From Gp13-AA77 sp036521995 (GTDB taxonomy: Bacteria > Acidobacteriota > Terriglobia > UBA7540): a stretch of 12,773 nucleotides of DNA. The translations under genes and the position numbers were made by a program. The notes beneath the pieces are model-generated. The model searched no databases. It was not told where the DNA came from and was given only the letters and a program-made list of their open reading frames with translations. The stretch lies in NCBI GenBank assembly GCA_036521995.1, contig DATDGR010000067.1, positions 1 to 12,773 on the forward strand, written 5' to 3'. Positions within the stretch are counted from its first letter, which is position 1; every line of letters begins with the position of its first letter. Positions 7,453-12,773 of this stretch are shown piece after piece.

Positions 7453-7476
7453 CCCTGACCCTGGCAACTCAAGCCC
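7445..7476. terminator. Candidate bidirectional terminator hairpin
   Basis: A perfect 8-bp inverted repeat, GGGCTTGA (7445-7452) and TCAAGCCC (7469-7476), with a 16-base loop overlaps the aminotransferase stop and lies 20 bases beyond the stop of the convergent minus-strand gene. The location is right for a shared terminator, but no T-run follows on either side. Confidence 0.35.
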
Positions 7477-7496
7477 AGGCGCCCATGCGCAAAGAA

Positions 7497-8243
7497 CTAC
7501 GGACTGGTCTGACCCGGCGTGGAAGCTGGAATGGCGACAGCCTGCGAGCTTGGCAGCAGCCTTTCCAATGTGCGGCCGACCTCCTCAGGCTTGAACCCGA
7601 AGGGTCCAGGCCTCGACTTGTAAGCCACGCGACCGTCGCGGTCGATCACGTAAAGGCGGTCCGGCCAAGCCGTGTAGGAGCGCTCAGCGCTGTTAGCGAG
7701 GTCGTCCACCACGGCCGGAAACTCGATCCCGAGTTTCGTCAGGCAGCTCCCGGCCACCGCGCAGCGCTCGCTCAGCGTGCGGGTGCTGTGCAGGAAGATC
7801 TTGGCCTTCACGTTGTCGTCGTCCTGCCAGGCGTCGATAGGATGCGCTTCCTCGATGTACACCACATAGAAGGCTGCGCGATCACGATACTTTTCATAAA
7901 TCTTGTTGAGCGCGGGAACCTCCCGGCGAAAAGGCGGTCAGGTGTAGCTCCCGAACACCAGCACCACGGGCTGCGAGCCACGGTAGGACGCAAGCTGCAC
8001 CGTCGCCTTCTGGTCCTGGGTGGGCAAGGTGAAGCCCGGAGCTGGGTCCCCGATGTGAAGCCGCCCTGCGCGGGCGGTATACCAAAGAGGCTTGAAGGGA
8101 AGAAGCATGAAAGCGACGTCAGGGACGTGCATCATGACGCGGCTAAAGCGCTCGGGCGTCTGATACATCACGTTGAGAGCGGCGCCGCACAGAATCCCGT
8201 AGAGGACGATGATCGTCAGAGCAACCTTGTGCCAGGTCCGCAC
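7497..8243 (-). CDS. Iodothyronine deiodinase-like selenoprotein (in-frame UGA = selenocysteine)
   Basis: Read through one in-frame TGA (7938-7940), this is a 248-residue protein. The N-terminus (MRTWHKVAL, then a hydrophobic helix to about residue 25) is a signal anchor that should place the rest in the periplasm. Residues 62-230 form a thioredoxin/peroxiredoxin-like domain: GDPAPGFTLP (65-74), VVLVFGSYT-U-PPF with Sec at 102, VVYIEEAHPIDAW (127-139), PDRLYVID (194-201) and GPFGFKPEE (213-221). These match animal deiodinases around their catalytic Sec and the EEAH histidine (here His134). Cys161 and Cys167 are possible resolving cysteines. The GTG 8243 start is set by AAGGAGGAGG 9 bases upstream. 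Both halves are in one frame and the TGA is the only interruption. Family role: reductive dehalogenation in animals; bacterial homologues probably act as thiol/selenol redox enzymes, substrate unknown. Alternatives are a nonsense mutation or sequencing error (TGA for TGC or TGT), which the hairpin after the codon argues against. Automatic annotation would split or lose the gene. Confidence 0.88.
7902..7940 (-). promoter_or_regulatory. Candidate bacterial SECIS element with the recoded UGA
   Basis: Folded by hand from the mRNA just after the UGA (7940-7938). The upper stem is CGGGA/UCCCG (7925-7913) closing an apical GGU, extended by two G-C pairs below a bulged C. A lower helix, CUUUU with AA(C)AAG, is separated by a CUC asymmetric loop. 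The apical Gs are 18 and 19 bases after the UGA; in E. coli fdhF the loop GGUC begins at about the same distance. This is the shape expected for SelB binding. The pairing has not been checked by software. Confidence 0.7.
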
Positions 8244-8252
8244 GCGGAGTAT

Positions 8253-8262
8253 CCTCCTCCTT
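8253..8262 (-). promoter_or_regulatory. Strong ribosome binding site of the selenoprotein gene
   Basis: The minus strand reads AAGGAGGAGG, ending 9 bases before GTG 8243. The frame is open further upstream to 8405, but no comparable site exists there and the extra residues are not hydrophobic or family-like. This site therefore decides the start and puts the signal anchor at the N-terminus. Confidence 0.7.
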
Positions 8263-8288
8263 CTTGATAGCCAGCCTTCGTCTTGACC

Positions 8289-8297
8289 ATTATAGCA
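8289..8297 (-). promoter_or_regulatory. Extended -10 promoter for the selenoprotein gene
   Basis: The minus strand reads TGCTATAAT, a perfect TGn-TATAAT extended -10, giving a leader of about 40 bases before GTG 8243. The -35 region at 16-18 bases upstream is poor, which is usual for extended -10 promoters. The region is otherwise GC-rich, making a chance TATAAT less likely. It suggests the selenoprotein gene can be transcribed separately from the small membrane protein gene upstream. Confidence 0.55.
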
Positions 8298-8332
8298 GCG
8301 GATCGAGGCGGTAAGATCCTTGCAGCTTGCTC

Positions 8333-8476
8333 TCAGAACCAATCGCTCCGGTAGGCGATCCACCAACTCAACGCCAGGATGGGTATCGTCGCCACAATCG
8401 CCCACTTGAACGGCAGGGTGAAGTCAGCAAGGAGACCGAGTGCGGTGAAGCTCAGCCAGAACACTTTCTTTTGCAT
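8333..8476 (-). CDS. Small two-helix membrane protein (47 aa)
   Basis: Starts at ATG 8476 (MQKKVFWLSF) and ends WWIAYRSDWF. Two hydrophobic segments (about residues 5-17 and 24-39) are separated by a short DFTLPFKW turn, with positive charge at the N-terminus. This is a hairpin-type inner membrane protein of unknown function. The frame could also start at GTG 8518, adding 14 basic residues, but the ATG gives a clean membrane protein start. The Shine-Dalgarno is weak for both (GGGGC about 7 bases before the ATG). It lies 89 bases upstream of the selenoprotein gene on the same strand, and divergent from moaA, whose putative -35 overlaps this ATG. I recall similar short proteins from Acidobacteriota but cannot name a family. 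Confidence 0.62.
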   Translation of the reverse strand: MQKKVFWLSFTALGLLADFTLPFKWAIVATIPILALSWWIAYRSDWF

Positions 8477-8499
8477 GCTGCGGCCCCGTATCCTATGAT
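8471..8499 (+). promoter_or_regulatory. Possible moaA promoter
   Basis: TTGCAT (8471-8476), a 17-base spacer, then TATGAT (8494-8499) give a sigma-70-like arrangement with a leader of about 30 bases before the moaA ATG. The -10 matches consensus at 5 of 6 positions; the -35 matches only in TTG. The -35 overlaps the start codon of the divergent small membrane protein gene. Confidence 0.4.
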
Positions 8500-8535
8500 A
8501 TCGCTTAGGGTGAATCACGAACTCGGCTAAGCTCT

Positions 8536-9660
8536 ATGAGTTTTGCGGCCAACACCGCGGGCACTCTGTTGGACGCCTTGGGGCGTCCCCTGCGAAGTCT
8601 GCGCCTTTCAGTCACCGACCGCTGCAACCTCCGCTGCCGGTACTGCATGCCCGAGGAGGAGTACGTCTGGCTCGAACGCCAGGAGATCCTGACCTTTGAG
8701 GAGATCGCGCGTCTGGCCAGAGTCTTCATGGATCTGGGTGTGGACCGGCTCCGGCTCACGGGCGGCGAGCCACTCCTGCGCCGCGACCTTCCGCGCCTGG
8801 TCGGAGTGCTGACGGGGGCGGGGCGCCAGCCGGAAGAGAGTCCCGGGCGCGGGAACGGAGATCGACCTGCTCCCCCAACACCGCGGCTGCGCGATCTGGC
8901 ACTGACCACCAATGGCTTGCAGCTTGCGGCCCAGGCTTGCGCCTTGCGCGAAGCGGGCCTCAACCGCATCACTGTGAGCCTGGACACGCTGCGCCCGGAC
9001 CGGTTCCGCCAGCTTACGCAGAGAGACTCGATCTCTCAGGTGCTGGATGGTATCCGAGCCGCGCGCGAAGCAGGGTTCGGAAGCATCAAAGTGAACGCCG
9101 TGGTGATGCGGGGCTTCAATGACGACGAACTGGCGGACTTGATTGATTTCGGCCGCGAAAGCAGGGCGGAGGTCCGCTTTATCGAGTATATGGACGTGGG
9201 CGGCGCCACGCTGTGGTCAATGGAACAGGTAGTCTCGCGGCGGGAGATCCTGGAGCGTCTAGCCGGGCAGTTCGGCGCAATTGAGCCGCTGGACGTACTA
9301 AGCGGAGCGAACGGGGATGGTGCGGCGCCGGCAGACCGCTTCCGGCTCGGCGACGGCACGATCTTCGGGATCATCGCTTCTACCACCGCCCCCTTCTGCG
9401 CGCACTGTGACCGCGCCCGGCTCACCCCGGACGGCCTCTTTCTGCTCTGCCTCTACGCGCGGCACGGAGTGGATCTGAAATCTCCCTTGCGCAAGGGTGC
9501 AAGCGCTGAAGAAATCCGTGCCTTAATCGTTGAGTCCTGGCGGGCGCGCCGCGATCGCGGAGCCGAGGAGCGGAACGGGCTGCGAGCCCGCGGTCCGCTG
9601 TTTCCTGCCGAAGCCCTGCGCCGGGACCCGCACTTGGAGATGCACACGCGGGGTGGCTAG
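8536..9660 (+). CDS. moaA: GTP 3',8-cyclase, molybdenum cofactor biosynthesis
   Basis: A 374-residue radical SAM enzyme that converts GTP to 3',8-cyclo-7,8-dihydro-GTP, the first step of molybdopterin synthesis in the cytoplasm. The radical SAM 4Fe-4S motif is C30-NLR-C34-RY-C37 in SVTDRCNLRCRYCMP, followed by RLTGGEPLLRRDL (SAM binding) and LTTNG. The second, substrate-side 4Fe-4S cluster uses Cys288, Cys291 and Cys305 (CAHCDRARLTPDGLFLLC). The protein ends in the conserved C-terminal Gly-Gly. It is about 45 residues longer than the usual 325-330. Most of the excess is a Pro/Gly/Arg-rich insertion at about residues 94-118 and a short Ala/Gly-rich insertion before the second cluster. No Shine-Dalgarno is obvious before ATG 8536. 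It is first of three closely spaced plus-strand genes; no other molybdopterin gene is in the window. Confidence 0.94.
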   Translation: MSFAANTAGTLLDALGRPLRSLRLSVTDRCNLRCRYCMPEEEYVWLERQEILTFEEIARLARVFMDLGVDRLRLTGGEPLLRRDLPRLVGVLTGAGRQPEESPGRGNGDRPAPPTPRLRDLALTTNGLQLAAQACALREAGLNRITVSLDTLRPDRFRQLTQRDSISQVLDGIRAAREAGFGSIKVNAVVMRGFNDDELADLIDFGRESRAEVRFIEYMDVGGATLWSMEQVVSRREILERLAGQFGAIEPLDVLSGANGDGAAPADRFRLGDGTIFGIIASTTAPFCAHCDRARLTPDGLFLLCLYARHGVDLKSPLRKGASAEEIRALIVESWRARRDRGAEERNGLRARGPLFPAEALRRDPHLEMHTRGG

Positions 9661-9678
9661 GGCTCCACCAGGCCGGAA

Positions 9679-9693
9679 GGCTGGCGCCCAGCC
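9679..9693 (+). other. Short GC hairpin between moaA and the DUF2203 gene
   Basis: GGCTGG-CGC-CCAGCC, a perfect 6-bp stem with a 3-base loop in the 56-base gap. There is no following T-run, so it may be an mRNA processing or attenuation structure, or may have no function. Confidence 0.3.
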
Positions 9694-9716
9694 AGCACAC
9701 GAAAGATCAGGAACAA

Positions 9717-10172
9717 GTGGCCGAACGATACTTTGAGCGTGATGAAGCCGAAGAACTGCTGCCCGTGATCACGAACGTCCTCGGGGAGGCGCGCGAGCAG
9801 AAGCAGAGCATGGATTCGCTCGACCGGGAGCTTGCTCACGCGGCGGCCAAGATTATGGTTCTGGGTGGATGGATTCCGCCGCATCGAGAGCTGGCCGAGA
9901 AGCGCGCGCGGCGCGAGCTGGCGAAAGAAAAGATCACCGAGGCCATCAAGCAGATCCACGAGATCGGCTGCGTGGTGAAGGACCTGGATGAAGGCCTGGT
10001 CGATTTTCCAACCCTGCGTGAAGGCCGCGAGGTTTACCTCTGCTGGAAGCTCGGCGAAGAGCGCATCGGTTACTGGCACGGGCTCGACGAAGGATTTGCG
10101 GGGCGCAAGCCCCTCAACGCGGACGGCCCAGAACCCGAGGAGCCGCCGCCCGGACCGGGCCGTGTGCAGTAA
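9717..10172 (+). CDS. DUF2203 family protein
   Basis: A 151-residue soluble protein of the DUF2203 type (function unknown). It starts ERYFERDEAEELLPVITNVL, has a long charged helical region (residues 20-85) and then the conserved end VVKDLDEGLVDFP ... GREVYLCWKLGEERIGYWHGLDEGFAGRKPL (about 88-130), which is the family signature. The last 20 residues are a Pro/Glu-rich tail. The start is GTG 9717; AGGA only 4 bases upstream is a poor ribosome binding site, so coupling to upstream translation or another start is possible. It lies 18 bases before the DUF255 gene, so the two are probably one operon. The conserved acidic, Trp and His residues near the C-terminus could bind a ligand or metal, but no activity is known to me. 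Confidence 0.85.
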   Translation: MAERYFERDEAEELLPVITNVLGEAREQKQSMDSLDRELAHAAAKIMVLGGWIPPHRELAEKRARRELAKEKITEAIKQIHEIGCVVKDLDEGLVDFPTLREGREVYLCWKLGEERIGYWHGLDEGFAGRKPLNADGPEPEEPPPGPGRVQ

Positions 10173-10190
10173 GGATCATGAGGGCAAGCG

Positions 10191-12422
10191 ATGAGCCCGT
10201 CACCCGATCACCCCATCACGCCAACGCTTCATGAGCCGAACGCCCTGGCCCGGGCCTTGAGCCCCTATCTGCGCAGCGCCGCACGTCAGCCCGTGCAATG
10301 GCTGGAATGGGGTAGCGCCGCTTTTGAGCGCGCCGAACGCGAGGACAAGCCCATCTTGCTCGATATCGGCGCGGTCTGGTGCCACTGGTGTCACGTGATC
10401 GACCGTGAGAGCTACGAAAACGAGGAGATCGCACGGGTAATCAACCAGCATTACGTGGCCGTGAAGGTGGACCGCGATGAGCGTCCGGACATCGACTCAC
10501 GCTACCAGATGGCCGTCAGCGCCCTCACCGGCCAGGGCGGCTGGCCGCTGACCGCCTTTCTCACGCCGGACGGCAAGCCGTTTTACGGCGGCACCTACTT
10601 CCCGCCCGATGATCGCTACGGACGTCCCGGCATGAGGCGCATCCTCGAGACCATCGCTGAGAACTACCGCTCAAGTCGCACCCAGATCCACTCCAGTGCC
10701 GACCAGATCGCCGAGGCTTTGGGGCGTGCGGAGAGATTGGAGCGCGCGCCGGGCGCGGGAGGCGGCGCGAATGCGTCCGTGGTGGAAGGCATTCTGCAGA
10801 ACATCGTGGGGCTCTACGATGCGGAGAACGGCGGCTTTGGGCGGGCGCCCAAGTTTCCGCATCCGGCCGCGCTGGAACTGTTGCTAGACCAGTATCTGGA
10901 GCGCGGCGAACGGCGCTTTCTCGACATCGCGGTCGCTGTGCTTGAGGCCATGGGCCGGGGCGGAGTCTATGACCAGATCGGCGGGGGATTCCACCGCTAC
11001 TCGGTGGATGAGTACTGGCGGGTGCCGCACTTCGAGAAGATGTCTTACGACAATGCCGGCCTGCTGGTGAACTATGCCCACGCTTACCAACTCACCGGGA
11101 ATCAGTTTTTCCGCGAGATCGCGCTCGGCATTCTGTCTTTTGTGGAAAGCGTGCTTTCGCGTCCCGGCGGCGGATTCTACGCCAGTCAAGACGCTGATGT
11201 CAGCCTGGAAGACGACGGCGACTACTTCACCTGGACTCTCGATGAATTGAAGTCGGTGCTCGACGAGCAGGAGGCCCGTGTGGCGGCGCTGCGCTATGAA
11301 GTCGGGCCGGCAGGCGAGATGCACCATGACCCGGCCAAAAACGTCTTGTTTATCGATCAGCCGGTGGAGGCGATCGCGGCGCGAGTAGGTCTCAACAGCG
11401 CCGAAGTGGAGGAGATCCTTGACCGGGCCAAGGCCAAGATGCTGGCGGCCCGCGCCCGGAGGCCCACGCCGTTTGTGGATCCCACGCTTTACGCCAGTTG
11501 GAACGCCATGATGGCCTCGGCCCTGCTCGAAGCCTACAAGGTGCACGAACTGGAAGGCGCGCGCGATCGCGCTCTGATGGCGATCGACCTCTTTCTTGAG
11601 CGAGGGTGGGACCCGTCCCGTGGCGTGGCGCACGTACTCGCGGATCGGAAGCCTGCGGGTCAGACCTCCGACCGCGGGTCGGCGGAACTCGTGGCCAGCA
11701 ATTTCGATCTGCTCGACGATCAAGTGCTGATGGCGGCGGCGCTGCTGGACGCTTTCGAGGTCAGCGGCGAGCGCCGCTACTTCGACCGCGCCCTCGAACT
11801 CGCGCAAATCGTTCTGCGCCGCTTCTGGGACGCAGCCGAAGGCGGGTTCCTGGACACGGCCCTGGACGCCGCCGACCAACGGGGCCCGCTCACCATTCCG
11901 CGCAAGGCTCTGCAGGACTCACCCACGCCGGCGGGCGATTCGGTGGCGGTGGCAGTGCTGGATCGCCTGGCGTTTCTGGCCGACCGCCCCGACCTCCGCC
12001 AGAAGGCGCAACAAACGCTCGATCTATTCGCCTCGAAGGCGAGCGAGTACGGACTCTATGCGGGCACCTATGCGCTGGCGCTCGCCCATCACCTGCGCGC
12101 GCCGGTTGAGATTGTGGTGGTCGGCCGTGCCGATGATCCGGAGCGCCACACCCTCCTGCGTGCTGCTTACGGCGCCCGCGTAGCCGGCAAGCAGGTACTC
12201 GCGTTTCTGCCGGAGACGGTAGCAAACGGCGATCTGCCGGCCGGGCTTGCGGCCACGCTCCCGGGTTTGCTGCTTGACGGACGTCCCCTGGCGCTGGTCT
12301 GCTGTGGAACGTCGTGCCAGCCGCCGGCCCGGACCCCTGAGGAACTGCAGGCCGCGCTCCATAGGGCCGCGGCGTCGCGTGCGAATCTGACTCCGGGGCT
12401 CAGGGTGGCTGCGCGAAGCTGA
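10191..12422 (+). CDS. Thioredoxin domain protein of the YyaL/DUF255 (SPATA20-like) family
   Basis: A 743-residue cytoplasmic protein with two parts. Residues 15-180 form a divergent thioredoxin-like domain (DUF255): ALSPYLRSAARQPVQWLEWG, then the double-Cys motif W63-C64-H65-W66-C67-H68-V, VKVDRDERPDID, GGWPLTAFLTPDGKPFYGGTYFP. Residues 200-740 form a helical barrel like N-acylglucosamine 2-epimerases, with GGFGRAPKFPHP, GGVYDQIGGGFHRYSVDEYWRVPHFEKMSYDNA and FYASQDADV. Length and motif order match the family, whose biochemical function is unknown. A Cys pair in the C-terminal CCGTSC segment (about 703-708) is also typical. ATG 10191 has GAGG 7 bases upstream. It follows the DUF2203 gene closely. 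This is a housekeeping-like gene in many bacteria and says little about the window's special features. Confidence 0.93.
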   Translation: MSPSPDHPITPTLHEPNALARALSPYLRSAARQPVQWLEWGSAAFERAEREDKPILLDIGAVWCHWCHVIDRESYENEEIARVINQHYVAVKVDRDERPDIDSRYQMAVSALTGQGGWPLTAFLTPDGKPFYGGTYFPPDDRYGRPGMRRILETIAENYRSSRTQIHSSADQIAEALGRAERLERAPGAGGGANASVVEGILQNIVGLYDAENGGFGRAPKFPHPAALELLLDQYLERGERRFLDIAVAVLEAMGRGGVYDQIGGGFHRYSVDEYWRVPHFEKMSYDNAGLLVNYAHAYQLTGNQFFREIALGILSFVESVLSRPGGGFYASQDADVSLEDDGDYFTWTLDELKSVLDEQEARVAALRYEVGPAGEMHHDPAKNVLFIDQPVEAIAARVGLNSAEVEEILDRAKAKMLAARARRPTPFVDPTLYASWNAMMASALLEAYKVHELEGARDRALMAIDLFLERGWDPSRGVAHVLADRKPAGQTSDRGSAELVASNFDLLDDQVLMAAALLDAFEVSGERRYFDRALELAQIVLRRFWDAAEGGFLDTALDAADQRGPLTIPRKALQDSPTPAGDSVAVAVLDRLAFLADRPDLRQKAQQTLDLFASKASEYGLYAGTYALALAHHLRAPVEIVVVGRADDPERHTLLRAAYGARVAGKQVLAFLPETVANGDLPAGLAATLPGLLLDGRPLALVCCGTSCQPPARTPEELQAALHRAAASRANLTPGLRVAARS

Positions 12423-12470
12423 GCACCCGCAGCGCCTGCCGACTTCCTCAGAATCACGCGAGGGTTGATC

Positions 12471-12773
12471 ATGCCTTCCATGGCGAGTCGCCACCCCGAA
12501 ATCCTGACGGCCTTCGCCGTCTTGCTGATAACGGCCTCCGGCCCGACGCACGTCGCAGCCGGCTCCGCACCCTCGGTTCCGCTGCAGCCCTTCGCGGATC
12601 AGGTTCGTCAACTGGAGTCGGCCCTCAGCTTTCTCGGACAGCCCTTAAGCCCGGGCGCTCAGGGAGCCATCAACGCGGGCTTCTCAAATCCCGACCCGGA
12701 AAAGGCCGTCTCCACCGCCGAGTCCGTGCTGGACAAGTATGCTCTGGCGGTGATCACCATCAACGCGGAGAGC
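12471..12773 (+). CDS. Exported protein, 3' part outside the window
   Basis: An open frame from ATG 12471 to the right edge, 101 codons visible. GAGGG 6 bases upstream supports the start. The N-terminus has basic residues (MPSMASRHPE), a hydrophobic stretch (ILTAFAVLLITASG) and a likely signal peptidase I site near HVAAGSA, so the protein is probably secreted to the periplasm. The mature part begins VPLQPFADQVRQLESALSFL, followed by GQPLSPGAQGAINAGF, NPDPEKAVSTAESVLDKY and ALAVITINAES. This pattern reminds me of the N-terminal region of acidobacterial exported proteins annotated as CehA/McbA-type metallohydrolases. That is recall without alignment, and no catalytic part is in the window. It lies 48 bases after the DUF255 gene with its own ribosome binding site. 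Confidence 0.7.
   Translation, partial: MPSMASRHPEILTAFAVLLITASGPTHVAAGSAPSVPLQPFADQVRQLESALSFLGQPLSPGAQGAINAGFSNPDPEKAVSTAESVLDKYALAVITINAES

Noticed and set aside
7347..8267. Long plus-strand open frame of 306 codons opposite the selenoprotein gene
   Set aside because: It overlaps the aminotransferase end and runs antisense to a gene with clear family motifs. Its translation is Arg/His/Gly-rich with no fold-like pattern and no ribosome binding site. It is a GC-rich shadow, though an automatic caller could prefer it to the UGA-interrupted real gene.
7497..8405. Deiodinase-like gene as a pseudogene with a nonsense mutation
   Set aside because: There is only one interruption, exactly at the catalytic Sec position, with intact motifs on both sides, a strong ribosome binding site, a promoter and a SECIS-like hairpin. 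Random decay would not place the stop there.
8536..9660. Functional link between moaA and the selenoprotein (for example Mo/Se formate dehydrogenase)
   Set aside because: The genes are on opposite strands with separate promoters, and no formate dehydrogenase or other Mo enzyme is in the window. Adjacency alone is not evidence.
9679..9693. Intrinsic terminator after moaA
   Set aside because: The hairpin is perfect but short and lacks a T-run; the closely spaced following genes favour continued transcription.
10884..11879. Long minus-strand open frame (331 codons) inside the DUF255 gene
   Set aside because: Opposite-strand shadow of a well-supported gene; composition and lack of motifs are typical of antisense frames in high-GC DNA.

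Overview
The window is GC-rich bacterial DNA, densely coded on both strands. High G/C at third codon positions, class III aminotransferase, DUF2203 and DUF255 genes next to each other, and proline-rich lipoprotein and small-membrane-protein types that I associate with Acidobacteriota make that phylum my best guess. This is inference from gene content; there is no rRNA or other marker here. I see no mobile element, CRISPR array, rRNA or tRNA.

Layout. Left edge to 512 (+): the 3' part of an unrecognised gene. 513-660: a non-coding gap with short degenerate repeats. 661-5105 (+): a three-gene set, an ArnT/PMT-like membrane glycosyltransferase (GT39 type), a full-length glutamine-dependent asparagine synthetase-type amidotransferase, and a transglutaminase-like protein coupled to it by an ATGA overlap. 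These look like envelope or polysaccharide (or peptide) modification genes. 5148-6092 (-): a lipoprotein gene followed by a small conserved-looking gene. 6163-7452 (+): a class III PLP aminotransferase (AGXT2-like), divergent from the lipoprotein across a 70-base region that carries a 16-bp tandem repeat.

The most notable feature is on the minus strand at 8243-7497. Two apparently separate ORFs are one gene interrupted by a single in-frame UGA. The UGA falls exactly at the catalytic selenocysteine of an iodothyronine-deiodinase-like thioredoxin-fold protein (FGSYT-U-PPF ... YIEEAH ... GPFGFKPEE). A hand-folded bacterial SECIS-like hairpin with an apical GGU follows at the expected distance. 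The gene has a strong ribosome binding site, an extended -10 promoter and an N-terminal signal anchor, so it is probably a membrane-tethered periplasmic selenoprotein. UGA is the ordinary stop of several neighbouring genes, so this is local recoding and not a changed code. A 47-residue two-helix membrane protein gene lies just upstream on the same strand.

8536-12422 (+): moaA (molybdenum cofactor GTP 3',8-cyclase), a DUF2203 gene and a YyaL/DUF255 thioredoxin-domain gene, closely spaced and probably co-transcribed at least in part. From 12471 to the right edge runs the start of an exported protein whose remainder lies outside the window.
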